The translations under genes were made by a program, and so were the position numbers. This document shows, piece by piece, positions 23,151 through 32,100 of a stretch of 64,000 bases of DNA. The stretch spans positions 112,336 to 176,335 of the forward strand of contig NZ_LODL01000040.1 of assembly GCF_001551835.1 (NCBI RefSeq). The letters run 5' to 3'. This DNA is from Dechloromonas denitrificans. GTDB lineage: Bacteria > Pseudomonadota > Gammaproteobacteria > Burkholderiales > Rhodocyclaceae. Each line of letters begins with the position of its first letter. The first letter of the stretch is position 1. The notes under the pieces are model-generated. The model was given only the letters and a program-made list of their open reading frames with translations. It made no database searches and was not told the DNA's origin.

Positions 23151-25391
23151 TTATTCCTCTCCGGCCATCGGGCCAAGTACGCGCAAGATTTCTTCCAGCG
23201 TGGTACTGCCCGCCTGGATTCGTTCGACGGCATGGTGGGCGATGCTGCGCAAGCCCTTTTGCCGGACCTGGCGGCTGATTTCCAGCACGCTGGCGCCGCT
23301 GCCGATGCGGTCGCGGGTCTCGTTGTCCAGGGTCAGTACTTCATAGATGCCGACCCGCCCCTTGAGGCCGGTGCCGTGGCAGGTCGGGCAGCCCCGGCCG
23401 CGCCAGACGGTGTCGATGCCGCCGAACATCGGCCCGAGGCGGGCGCGGACCGCCGGGTCGGGCGCCGCTTCGGCCCGACAGTCGGGGCACACGCCGCGCA
23501 CCAAGCGCTGGGCGATGATGCCTTCGAGGGCGGTGGCGACGACATAGGGCTTCAGGCCGAGATCGAAGAGGCGGGCGATGGTCGCCACCGCCGAGTTGGT
23601 GTGCAGCGTCGAATAGACCAGGTGGCCGGTCAGCGCCGCGTGAAAGGCGACCTCGGCGGTTTCGAAATCGCGGATTTCGCCGAGCAGCACGACATCCGGG
23701 TCCTGGCGGAGCAGGGCGCGCAGGATGGCGGGAAAGGTCAGCCCGATCTTTTCGCGGACCAGTACCTGGCCGGCCATGTCGAGGTAGTACTCGACCGGGT
23801 CTTCGATGGTGACGTAATTTTTGTCCGGCGTCGCATCGTGCTGCAGCAGCGAATAGAGTGTCGTCGTCTTGCCGCTGCCGGTCGGGCCGGTGGCGAGGAT
23901 GATGCCTTGTGGCTTGGCCACCATGTCGGCGACGCGCGGCAGGTCGATGCTGGAGAAGCCGAGCTTCTCCAGCGAGTGCACCGTCGAGTTGCGGTCGAGG
24001 ATGCGCATCACCACTTTTTCGCCGTTGATCGTCGGCAGCGTCGAAATCCGCAGGTCGACCATGCGCATCGGCGTCTTGACGGTAATCCGGCCATCCTGCG
24101 GTCGCCGCCGTTCGGAAATGTCGAGTTCCGACATGATCTTCAGGCGGGAGACCAGCGACTGGTGCAGGTGGTGCGGAATGTGGATCTTGTCGGCCAGGAC
24201 GCCGTCGATCCGGTAGCGGACGACGACGCTCTTGGTGCGCGGCTGGATGTGGATGTCGGAGGCGCCGAGCCGGATCGCTTCGAGAATGATCGCATTGGCC
24301 AGCCGGATGGCGGGCGGCGCCTCGGTGTCGCGCAGCAGGTCTTCGAGCTTGGCGGCATCGTCGTCCTCGATGACGATCTCGATGCCTTCGTAGGGGTCGG
24401 GGGAACTGACCAGGGTTTCCAGTTCCTTGAAATCGACCTCGCCGCCGCCATAGAGGTCGTCGATCTTCTTGCGGATGGCGGCGACATCGGCCGTCACCGC
24501 ATTGATGTCGAGGCCGGCGGTGAACCTCACCTCGTCGATCAACCCTTCGTCGAGCGGGTCGGCCATCGCCAGCAGCAGGCGGCGCCCTTCCAGCTTGAGC
24601 GGCACGACCAGTTGGCGCTGGCAGAAACTGCGCGGAATCAGGTCGGCCAGCGCCGCATCGACCTGGAATTCGGGCAGTTGCACCTCGTCGATCATCATCT
24701 CGCTCTTCAGCAACTCGCGGATGCGGCGTTCCGGCACCCAATCGTGCTCGAGCAGCAGGCTGATTAGCGACTCCTTGCGGCGCTCCTGTTGCAGGGCCAG
24801 TTCCTGCAGTTGCGCGGCCGAGAGCAGGTTCTTCTTGTGCAGCATGATGCCGAGCCGGCTGCGATGGGTGGCGGCCAGGCGGGAAAGGGCCGAAATCTCC
24901 TTGGCCTTCTGCTCGTTCTCCGCTTTCAGGCTGCGGTTGCGGCTGATCAGGTCGAACTGCTCCAGCGCCAGGGCGACCGTGATGCGCAGGTCGTCGTCGT
25001 TCCACGGCTTGAGAATGAACTTGTAGACGGCGCCGTCGTTGATCGCGCCCATCACCGCATCGGTATTGGCGTGGCCGGTCAGCATGATGCGGATGGTTTC
25101 CGGCGAGCGTTTCTTGACCTCGTAGAGGAACTGGGCGCCGTTCATGCCGGGCATCATGAAATCGCTGATCACCAGGTGCACCGGGCCTTCAGCCAGCCGA
25201 TCGAGGCCTTCCTTGCCGCTGCCGGCGGTGACGACCTCGTAGTTTTCCTGGCGGAAAACGCGGCTCAGCGCCTTGACGATGCCCGGCTCGTCATCGACGA
25301 AGAGCAGTCGATAGCGCGGCGGCGTCAGGTGGGTGGCTGGGGCCTGCGGTGTACCGCTCTTGCCGGTAAAAAGTGAGGAATAGTCGGTCAT
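23151..25391 (-). CDS. Response-regulator receiver fused to PilB/GspE-type traffic ATPase
   Basis: A 746-residue fusion. REC domain (~27-145) with phosphoacceptor D77 in VISDFMMPG and K128 in KPW. A helical linker follows, then a GspE_N/MshEN-like domain (~178-315, starting RLGIMLHKKNLLSAAQLQEL). The secretion ATPase core includes Walker A ATGPTGSGKTTTL (~500), an Asp box region EDPVEYYLDMAG, Walker B VVLLGEIRDFETAEVAFHAA, His-box TGHLVYSTLHTNSA, and the tetracysteine zinc site CPDC...CPTC. Such ATPases power type IV pilus extension or type II secretion at the inner membrane. No pilus or secretin genes are nearby. It overlaps the upstream kinase gene by 4 bp, so its REC domain is probably phosphorylated by an operon kinase. 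Confidence 0.93.
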   Translation of the reverse strand: MTDYSSLFTGKSGTPQAPATHLTPPRYRLLFVDDEPGIVKALSRVFRQENYEVVTAGSGKEGLDRLAEGPVHLVISDFMMPGMNGAQFLYEVKKRSPETIRIMLTGHANTDAVMGAINDGAVYKFILKPWNDDDLRITVALALEQFDLISRNRSLKAENEQKAKEISALSRLAATHRSRLGIMLHKKNLLSAAQLQELALQQERRKESLISLLLEHDWVPERRIRELLKSEMMIDEVQLPEFQVDAALADLIPRSFCQRQLVVPLKLEGRRLLLAMADPLDEGLIDEVRFTAGLDINAVTADVAAIRKKIDDLYGGGEVDFKELETLVSSPDPYEGIEIVIEDDDAAKLEDLLRDTEAPPAIRLANAIILEAIRLGASDIHIQPRTKSVVVRYRIDGVLADKIHIPHHLHQSLVSRLKIMSELDISERRRPQDGRITVKTPMRMVDLRISTLPTINGEKVVMRILDRNSTVHSLEKLGFSSIDLPRVADMVAKPQGIILATGPTGSGKTTTLYSLLQHDATPDKNYVTIEDPVEYYLDMAGQVLVREKIGLTFPAILRALLRQDPDVVLLGEIRDFETAEVAFHAALTGHLVYSTLHTNSAVATIARLFDLGLKPYVVATALEGIIAQRLVRGVCPDCRAEAAPDPAVRARLGPMFGGIDTVWRGRGCPTCHGTGLKGRVGIYEVLTLDNETRDRIGSGASVLEISRQVRQKGLRSIAHHAVERIQAGSTTLEEILRVLGPMAGEE

Positions 25392-26590
25392 GGCGGGGCC
25401 GGGAAAAAGATGCTGACGGTTGTCCCGCCGTCGGGCTGGCTGTCGAGCGTGATCCGGCCGCTGTGGGCGAGCACGATGTTGCGCGCCGTACTGAGGCCGA
25501 GGCCGACGCCGGCACCGACCGGGCGCGTCGTGTAAAACGGCTCGAAGGCGCGTTCCAGTTGGGCCGGCTGCATACCGATCCCATCGTCGTGGATGCGGAT
25601 GGCGATGCCCGCCTCGCTCGCTTCCGACGAGATTTTGATGTTGCCCGGCCGGCTGGCATCCTGGATGGCCAGCATGGCATTGCGGATGAGATTGAAAAAG
25701 AGCTGGTTGATGTGGCCTGGCAGGCAGATCAGACGGGGCAGCGGCAGCAGGTCGAGCTGGATGTCGATGCCGGCCGGTAGCTGTTTTTCGACGATGCCGG
25801 CGGCCTGCTGCAGGCAGTCGTTGAGGTCGGTGAATTCCTCGCTGGCCCGGTCGACATTCGAGAAGGACTTGAGGTCGGCGACGATGCGGGCAATGCGCTC
25901 CAGCCCCTTGGTGCATTCCTGCAGCAGGTCGACGCCGTCCTCCAGCACGAAGTCGAGATCGAGCTTTTTCCAGGCGGCCAGGTCGGTGCCCAGTGCGATC
26001 TTCAGTTCGCCGAGTTTCTCCAGGTATTTCTTGAAAGTGGACAGGTTGCTGCGCACGAAGCCGAGCGGGTTGTTGATCTCATGCGCCATGCCGGCCGCCA
26101 ACTGGCCGACCGAAGCCAGTTTTTCCGCCTGGTAGAGCATTTGCTGGCGTTCTTCGAGGACAGCGACCTGCTTTCGGACGCGTTCTTCCAGTTCTTCCGA
26201 CAGCGCCTTGTAGCGGGCTTCCGATTCACTGAGCCGGGCGTGCTCGCGGCGCAGCGACTCGAAGTCTTCGGCGACGGCTTCGAGGTGCAGGGTGGACGCC
26301 ATGCGGAAGCGGACTTCGGCCCGGAGTTGCATTTGCAGCAGATTGCGCGCCGCCGTCAGGCGTCCGCTATCGCTTGCCTGGCCGAGCAGGTAGCCGATCG
26401 GCTCCAGTTCGAGAATCAAGGGCAGCCGCTGTGCGCCGGGCGGGGCGATGCCCCACAGGGTATGGCCGGCGGCATCGGTAATTGCCAGATCGCTAGCGAG
26501 CAGGGGGCGCAGGTTGGCGCCGAACTGTTCGAGCAGCGGGCCGTCGAGCAGTTCGCCCAGTTGCCATTCGCGGTCGAAGGCCTGGCTCAT
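25388..26590 (-). CDS. Sensor histidine kinase, cytoplasmic
   Basis: A 400-residue kinase starting MSQAFDREWQLGELLDGPLL. The N-terminal ~110 residues look like a small sensory domain (ASDLAITDAAGHTLWGIAPP). A coiled coil follows (LRREHARLSESEARYKALSE), then the H-box MAHEINNPLGFVRSNLSTF and the ATPase motifs FFNLIRNAMLAIQD, DDGIGM and GVGLGLSTARNIV. The start at 26590 overlaps the GTPase gene by 4 bp (ATGA), and the 3' end overlaps the REC-ATPase gene by 4 bp. This translational coupling to both a MglA-type GTPase and a traffic ATPase suggests it is a direct partner of both. The signal is unknown. Confidence 0.9.
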   Translation of the reverse strand: MSQAFDREWQLGELLDGPLLEQFGANLRPLLASDLAITDAAGHTLWGIAPPGAQRLPLILELEPIGYLLGQASDSGRLTAARNLLQMQLRAEVRFRMASTLHLEAVAEDFESLRREHARLSESEARYKALSEELEERVRKQVAVLEERQQMLYQAEKLASVGQLAAGMAHEINNPLGFVRSNLSTFKKYLEKLGELKIALGTDLAAWKKLDLDFVLEDGVDLLQECTKGLERIARIVADLKSFSNVDRASEEFTDLNDCLQQAAGIVEKQLPAGIDIQLDLLPLPRLICLPGHINQLFFNLIRNAMLAIQDASRPGNIKISSEASEAGIAIRIHDDGIGMQPAQLERAFEPFYTTRPVGAGVGLGLSTARNIVLAHSGRITLDSQPDGGTTVSIFFPAPP

Positions 26591-27234
26591 GCCGCTTGCC
26601 CCATGGCACCGGCGACGAAGGCCGCTTCGTCGAGGCCGTGCTGGCTGGCCAGCCCGTATTCCTCGGCAAAGCGCCGGTAGACCGAGCGGAGCAGCGTGGC
26701 CAGCGTGCTGTCTACGCCCTGGCCGCTGAGTGCAATGGAAAAGACCAAGGGCCACGGTGCCGACGCCCAGCGCCCGCGGACTTCGCTTTCCGGCGTTGCG
26801 GTAGGCAGGTCACACTTGTTGAACTGAACGACCAGCGGCAACTGGTTGAAGTCGATGCCGACCCGGGCGCAGTTGTCGGCCAGGCTCTGGAAGGATTCGC
26901 CGTTGTTGGTTTCCTGGGCGCGGTCGGCATCGGCGACGAAGACGACGCCGTCGGCCCGTGACAGCACGGCCTTGCGGGTGCCGTCGTGGGCGACTTGGCC
27001 GGGGACGGTGAACAGCCGGAATTTGATCAAAAGCCCGGAGGGGGCGCGAAAGCCGAGCGGCAGCAGGTCGAAGAACAGTGTGCGGTCGTCCTTGGTCTCC
27101 ATGGTCATGACCTCGCCCTTCATTTCCGGCGCCAACTGGTCGTGCAGGCGCAGCAGATTGGTCGTCTTGCCGCTCTGCGCCGGCCCGTAATAAACCAGCT
27201 TGAAGGTCAGGTGCCGCGGATCGCTTTCGGGCAT
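26587..27234 (-). CDS. MglA-type small Ras-like GTPase
   Basis: A 215-residue GTPase. The P-loop is YYGPAQSGKTTN (~15-26), the switch II region is FTVPGQVAHDGTRKAVLSRA (PGQ in place of DxxG, as in MglA), and the base-specificity motif is VQFNKCDLP. In MglA proteins the GTP state marks a cell pole and recruits motility or pilus machinery. Here it is co-translated with a histidine kinase and lies one gene from a PilB-like ATPase. No MglB (roadblock) gene is present next to it, so the GAP would have to be elsewhere or be replaced by an operon protein. Family identity is firm; the polarity role is inferred. Confidence 0.9.
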   Translation of the reverse strand: MPESDPRHLTFKLVYYGPAQSGKTTNLLRLHDQLAPEMKGEVMTMETKDDRTLFFDLLPLGFRAPSGLLIKFRLFTVPGQVAHDGTRKAVLSRADGVVFVADADRAQETNNGESFQSLADNCARVGIDFNQLPLVVQFNKCDLPTATPESEVRGRWASAPWPLVFSIALSGQGVDSTLATLLRSVYRRFAEEYGLASQHGLDEAAFVAGAMGQAA

Positions 27235-27240
27235 CGCCGT

Positions 27241-27807
27241 TCAGCTTTTGTCGAGAAACTCGGGGTCGAGGACGACCGAGCCGTCCGGTCCCCAATTGAC
27301 TTCGGTGATGCCCGGCTCGATCTTTTCCAGGCGTTCGGCTTCCAGTTTTTCGGCGGTCGTGTCGCCCATTTCGAGGCGGACCAGATTGGCCAGCTGGCGG
27401 TTTTCGAGCAGCAGTTCGCGATGGGCGAGGGCCTGGCCGATGGCCGACATCAGCTCGTAGTCATTCCACGGCTTGCCGATGAAACGGTCGATGCCGACTT
27501 CGTTGACCGCCCGCATCAGCGCATTGAGGTCGGCGTAGCCGGACAGGATCAGGCGCGCCGCGTCGGGCTGGATGGCCTTGGCGGCCTTGAGGAACTCGAC
27601 GCCGTCCATGCCCGGCATGCGGTAGTCGCTCATGAAGAGATCGAAATCTTCCCGGTGGGTTGCGGCCAGCGCCTCCTGCGGCGAACTGAAAGCCTGCACC
27701 TCGAGCGCGAAAGTCTTGTTGCCGTAGGTGCAAGAGGCCAGGCGCAGGACGCGTTGCAGGGATTTGAGGATGGATTCCTCGTCATCGACGATCAGGATGC
27801 GACTCAT
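27241..27807 (-). CDS. Single-domain-type response regulator with C-terminal extension
   Basis: A 188-residue protein. Residues 1-125 form a receiver with acidic pocket DDEE (8-11), phosphoacceptor D61 in FMSDYRMPGMDG and Lys in GKPWND. The remaining ~60 residues contain a short helix rich in Leu/Arg (RELLLENRQLANLVRLEMGD) and an unrelated C-terminal tail ending VNWGPDGSVVLDPEFLDKS. There is no DNA-binding or enzymatic output domain, so it may be a phosphorelay intermediate or a protein-protein regulator, for example of the GTPase encoded 6 bp downstream. It overlaps the HD-GYP gene by 4 bp. Confidence 0.88.
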   Translation of the reverse strand: MSRILIVDDEESILKSLQRVLRLASCTYGNKTFALEVQAFSSPQEALAATHREDFDLFMSDYRMPGMDGVEFLKAAKAIQPDAARLILSGYADLNALMRAVNEVGIDRFIGKPWNDYELMSAIGQALAHRELLLENRQLANLVRLEMGDTTAEKLEAERLEKIEPGITEVNWGPDGSVVLDPEFLDKS

Positions 27808-29120
27808 TTTTCCTCCTGGCGAATATAGAGCGTCAGCGTTTGTTGTTCGGCTTGTTCCATGCGGATCAACTGCCCGATGATCTCGCTGGTCAGCGCACTG
27901 CCTTTGGCGAGCAGCATGTAGCCGTCGCGGTGGGTCAGGTCCCGGCTCAGCGTCATGCCCGGCTTCAGGTGCATGGTGCGCAGCGGCAATTCGCTGGTCG
28001 CCGGCTTTTGTGTTTCGGAAATCAGCTTGACGAAGGCGTCGACCGCAACCGGGTCGTAGCGCTTGCCGCGATTCTCGATCAGGAAGCTCAGTGCTTCGCT
28101 CGCTTTCAGCGGGCGCTGGACCAGTGTGCCGATCTGCAGCGAGTCGTATTCGTTGACCACGCTGAGAATGCGGGCGCCTTGCGGAATCGCGATGCCGGCC
28201 AGGCGGTCGGGGTAGCCGCTGCCGTCGTAGCATTCGTGGTGATGGCGGACGAGCAGTGCGGCGTCCTTGAATTTCTCGATGCCCATCAGGATGTTCTGGC
28301 CGATCACCGGGTGCTTCATGACCATGGCGCGCTGCTCGCCGCTCAGCGTGTTGTAAGCCTTGCCGAGCAGTTCGTCGGGCAGGCCGAGCTTGCCGATATC
28401 GTGGAGCAGGCCGGCCAGCATGATGTTCTGGACCTCGGCGTCGGGCAGCCCGATGCGCTTGGCGACGCTGCGCGCCTGCTCGGCGACGCGCCGGCCATGG
28501 CCGGCGGTCAGGCTGCCGACTGGGCCGCTGCGCAGTTCGATGACCCCGGCAAAGACCTGGACGCTGGTCAGGAAGGCCTTTTTCAGTTCGCCATGCGATT
28601 GCTCGACAAAGCTCAGGGCCTGGCGCAATTCGGCGGTGCGTTCGGCCACCTTCTGTTCCAGGCTGGCGTTGAGTGCTTTCAGTTCCTCATTCTGGGCCTG
28701 GGTAAGGGCGGTCAGGCGCCGGTTTTCGCTTTCCAGGCGCTGCCGTGCGGTGGCCTCGCGGACGATGCTGACGATCTCATTGTCGTCCCACGGCTTGGCG
28801 ACATAGCGATAGATCTCGCCTTCGTTGATCGCGGCCACCGTCGAGGTGATGTCGGCGTAGCCGGTGAGCAGTACGCGCATGACCTGCGGCCAGCGGCTGC
28901 GGACCTGCTTGAGAAAGGTGGCGCCGTCCATTTCCGGCATCCGCATGTCGGAGATGACCAGGTCGATCGTCTCCTTTTCGAGAATCTGCAGACCGGCGGC
29001 GCCGCTTTCGGCAATGAAGATGCGATAGCCGTGCGGCCGGAAAAGGCGCCGCAAGGCCGACAGGATGCCCGGTTCGTCATCGACGAAGAGCAGGGTGGGG
29101 GAGGCGACGGCCTCGCTCAT
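27804..29120 (-). CDS. REC-HD-GYP cyclic-di-GMP phosphodiesterase
   Basis: A 438-residue response regulator. REC domain 8-125 with D58 in VISDMRMPEMDG, coiled coil ~125-180, HD-GYP domain ~185-385 with H240-D241 in LLHDIGKLGLPDELL, HHHECYDGSGYPDRL (GYP at 302-304) and further metal-ligand histidines. A small C-terminal segment follows (MHLKPGMTLSRDLTHRDGYM) of the kind often found after HD-GYP. All catalytic motifs are intact, so it should hydrolyse c-di-GMP. It overlaps its neighbours by 4 bp on each side. With the EAL protein two genes upstream it gives the operon two distinct types of c-di-GMP hydrolase. Confidence 0.93.
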   Translation of the reverse strand: MSEAVASPTLLFVDDEPGILSALRRLFRPHGYRIFIAESGAAGLQILEKETIDLVISDMRMPEMDGATFLKQVRSRWPQVMRVLLTGYADITSTVAAINEGEIYRYVAKPWDDNEIVSIVREATARQRLESENRRLTALTQAQNEELKALNASLEQKVAERTAELRQALSFVEQSHGELKKAFLTSVQVFAGVIELRSGPVGSLTAGHGRRVAEQARSVAKRIGLPDAEVQNIMLAGLLHDIGKLGLPDELLGKAYNTLSGEQRAMVMKHPVIGQNILMGIEKFKDAALLVRHHHECYDGSGYPDRLAGIAIPQGARILSVVNEYDSLQIGTLVQRPLKASEALSFLIENRGKRYDPVAVDAFVKLISETQKPATSELPLRTMHLKPGMTLSRDLTHRDGYMLLAKGSALTSEIIGQLIRMEQAEQQTLTLYIRQEEK

Positions 29121-32100
29121 GATGAAATCTCCGAATCTTGTTTCTCAGGCGTCGGCTGCGGGCGCAAGGGGAGCAGCAGGCGGAAGGTGCTGCCGGCACC
29201 CGGCTGGCTCTCCACCTCGATGTGGCCTTGATGGCGCTCGACGATGCTGTACGACAGGGAAAGCCCGAGTCCCGTGCCCTTGCCGACCGGCTTGGTGGTG
29301 AAGAAGGGCTCGAAAATGCGGTTGAGGTGTTCCGGCGCAATGCCCTTGCCGGTGTCGATGAACTCGAGGCAGACCATGTCGTCGCCGTGCCGGCGGGTGC
29401 GGATGGTGATGCTGCCCTCTTTTTCGATGGCGTGGCCGGCATTGACCAGCAGGTTCATGAAGACCTGGTTCAACTGCGAGATCAGGCAATAGACGTGCGG
29501 AATGTCGCCGTATTCCTTGATCACCTTGCACTTGTACTTGAGTTCGTTCCAGACGATGTTCAGCGTCGAGTCGATACCCTGCTGGAGGTCGGCTTCCTGC
29601 CATTCCTGTTCGCCGACGCGCGAGAAGCTCTTCAGGTCCTGGACGATCTTGCGGACGCGGCCGAGGCCGTCCTTCGATTCGGCCAGCAGGCTGAAAATGT
29701 CCTGCTTGATGAAGCTGTAGTCGCGCTCTTCCATCAGGCGATGGACGCCGGCCAGTTGCTGAGCATCGACGCCGCCCGTATCGGCCAGCTTTTCGTAGGC
29801 GGCGATGATCGCCATCAGGTCGTGCAGGTAGCCGTCGAGGGTCCCGAGGTTGGAATGCACGAAGCCGATCGGATTGTTCAGTTCATGCGCCACGCCGGCG
29901 GCGAGCTGGCCGATCGAAGCCATTTTTTCCGACTGCAGCAATTGCTGGCCGGCATCTTCCAGCCGCTTGTTCAGCTTTTTCTGCTGCGCCAGTGTTTCGG
30001 CCAGTATCAGTTGCTGCGTCTTGCGCTCGGTGATGTCGGTCAGTACGCCATCGTAGAACTCGACCTGGCCGCTGACGTCACGCTGGACAATCGTGCGGTC
30101 GACCACCCAAATCACCTTGTTTTCGGCGGTCAGCAGCCGGTATTCCTGCTCGTAGCCGGCCAGGCCGGCCGCCGTATTCCTGCTCACCTCGTCGACGACG
30201 CGGGCCAGGTCGTCGGGGTGCACCAGTTCGGCAAACTGCGGCTGCCCGGCCTTCAACTGGTCGGCGGTGTACCCCCAGCGCCGGACGTTGTCCGAGACGA
30301 AGACCACCGGCCAGCCCTCGCTGGCCGCCCAGCGGAAGCAGATCACCGGGCTCGCATTGACCACTTGGGTGGCCAGGCGCAGGGCGTTTTCGGAGCGTTG
30401 CCGGCGGACGATGCGCCAGGTTTCGTTAGCGATCAGTTGTACCGTCTCGATATCGAATTCCGAATAGTCGCCGCCCTTGTTGCCGACGCCGGTCACCATG
30501 CGGACGATGCTGCCATCCATCACCGGCACGCTGAGAAAACGGGTGAGGTCCGAGTGCCCGGCCGGCAGGCCGTGTTTGTTGGCAGCCGAGGTGTAATCAT
30601 TGATGACGACCGCCTCTTTCCGGCGTGCCGCATCCGCCCACAGGCCGGCTTCGCTAAGTGGGTAATGGTTGTTGAAGGTGGCGTGGCAATACTTTTCCAG
30701 CGTGCTCTTCGACCAGGCAACCAGTTCGATGCTATCGCCATCGTCATTGACGAAATGCATGAAAGCGATCGAGCTTTGCGTCAGTGTCTCGGCACATTCC
30801 AGCGCGTACTGCATGAAGGCCTGCTCCGCCATTTCCTCGGCTTTTTTCGGCAACTCCAGCAATACCGCCGAGCGCTTGATCTGCAGGGCCAGGTTGAGTT
30901 CCGCCAGATGACGCGTCGTCACGTCGAGCGTGATGCCGCCGAGCCAGGGCGACTCCTTGTCGCGCGGGATGATGAATTTGGTGCTCTCGTAGTGGCGGCC
31001 ATTGAAGGCAAGCTCGGTCGTTTCGGTGGTGCCGGTGGCCAGGATGCGCCGGTCTTCGGCGACCATCGTCCGGCCGGCTTCGTCGGGGAAAATCTCTTGC
31101 GGACTGCGCCCGAGAATGTCTTCGCTACGCAGGCCGAGTGCATTGACAAAACGCTTGTTGGCAAATAGCGTATGCGATTCGGCATCCTTGACGTAAACCG
31201 CGCCTGGCAGATGGTCGATAAACCCCTGCAGGGTCTGGACCAGTTGGTCGCGCGCCTGGTCGGCCAGTACCCGGTCGGTGATGTCTTCGATGACTACGGC
31301 AAAGCAGTCGAGTGCGCCATCCGGCTTGCGGATGCCGCAGGCCGCGATATAGGCGTGCAGGATGCTGCCATCGCGGCGAATGAAGCGTTTCTCCAGCGTA
31401 TAGGCGTCCGCCTTGCCCTTGATCACCGATTCGTATTGCGCCTCATTGAATTTCAGGTCGTCCGGGTGGGTCATCTCGGCCCAGGTTTTTTCCACCAGTT
31501 CACTGGCTGAATAGCCGAGGAGCCGGCAGAGGGCGGGATTGACCTCGATCCAGCGGCGGTCGAGCGAAGTCCGGGCGATACCGACCATGGCATGGTCGAA
31601 GATGGTGCGGAAGCGTTTTTCCGCCTCGCGTTCGCGGGCCTGACTGCGTTGCAGGTAATAAATGGCGGCACCGAGCAGCAGCAACAGGAGGCCGGTGAAT
31701 AGCCATTTTTCGTTGGTGGCCGGGCGGGTCAGGGCCGCCAGTTGGTCATTGCCCAGGTGCGAGACGACCAGCCAGCGGTAATCGTCGCTCGCTACCCCGG
31801 CACCGCTGCCGGCCGGATAGGGCAGCACGCTCTGGTAAGTCCACAGCCCGTGCTGGTCGGTAAATTGTCCGTTCGCCGCCTGCAGGCGCTGCCAACTGTC
31901 GGGGTAGCGAGCGGCCAGGCTGCGACTGGCATCGTTGAACATGAATCCCCACTCGTCGGCGGCATTGGGGGCATGCAGCCAGTAGCCGGCGCTGTTGAGC
32001 AGCGCGAGGTGCTTGCCGCTGGCCTCGCCAGAACTGACGAAGTGTTTGAGCAGCGCATCGCCGAGGTAGTTGAGGACGACGATGCCCTGCTTGTTGCCTT

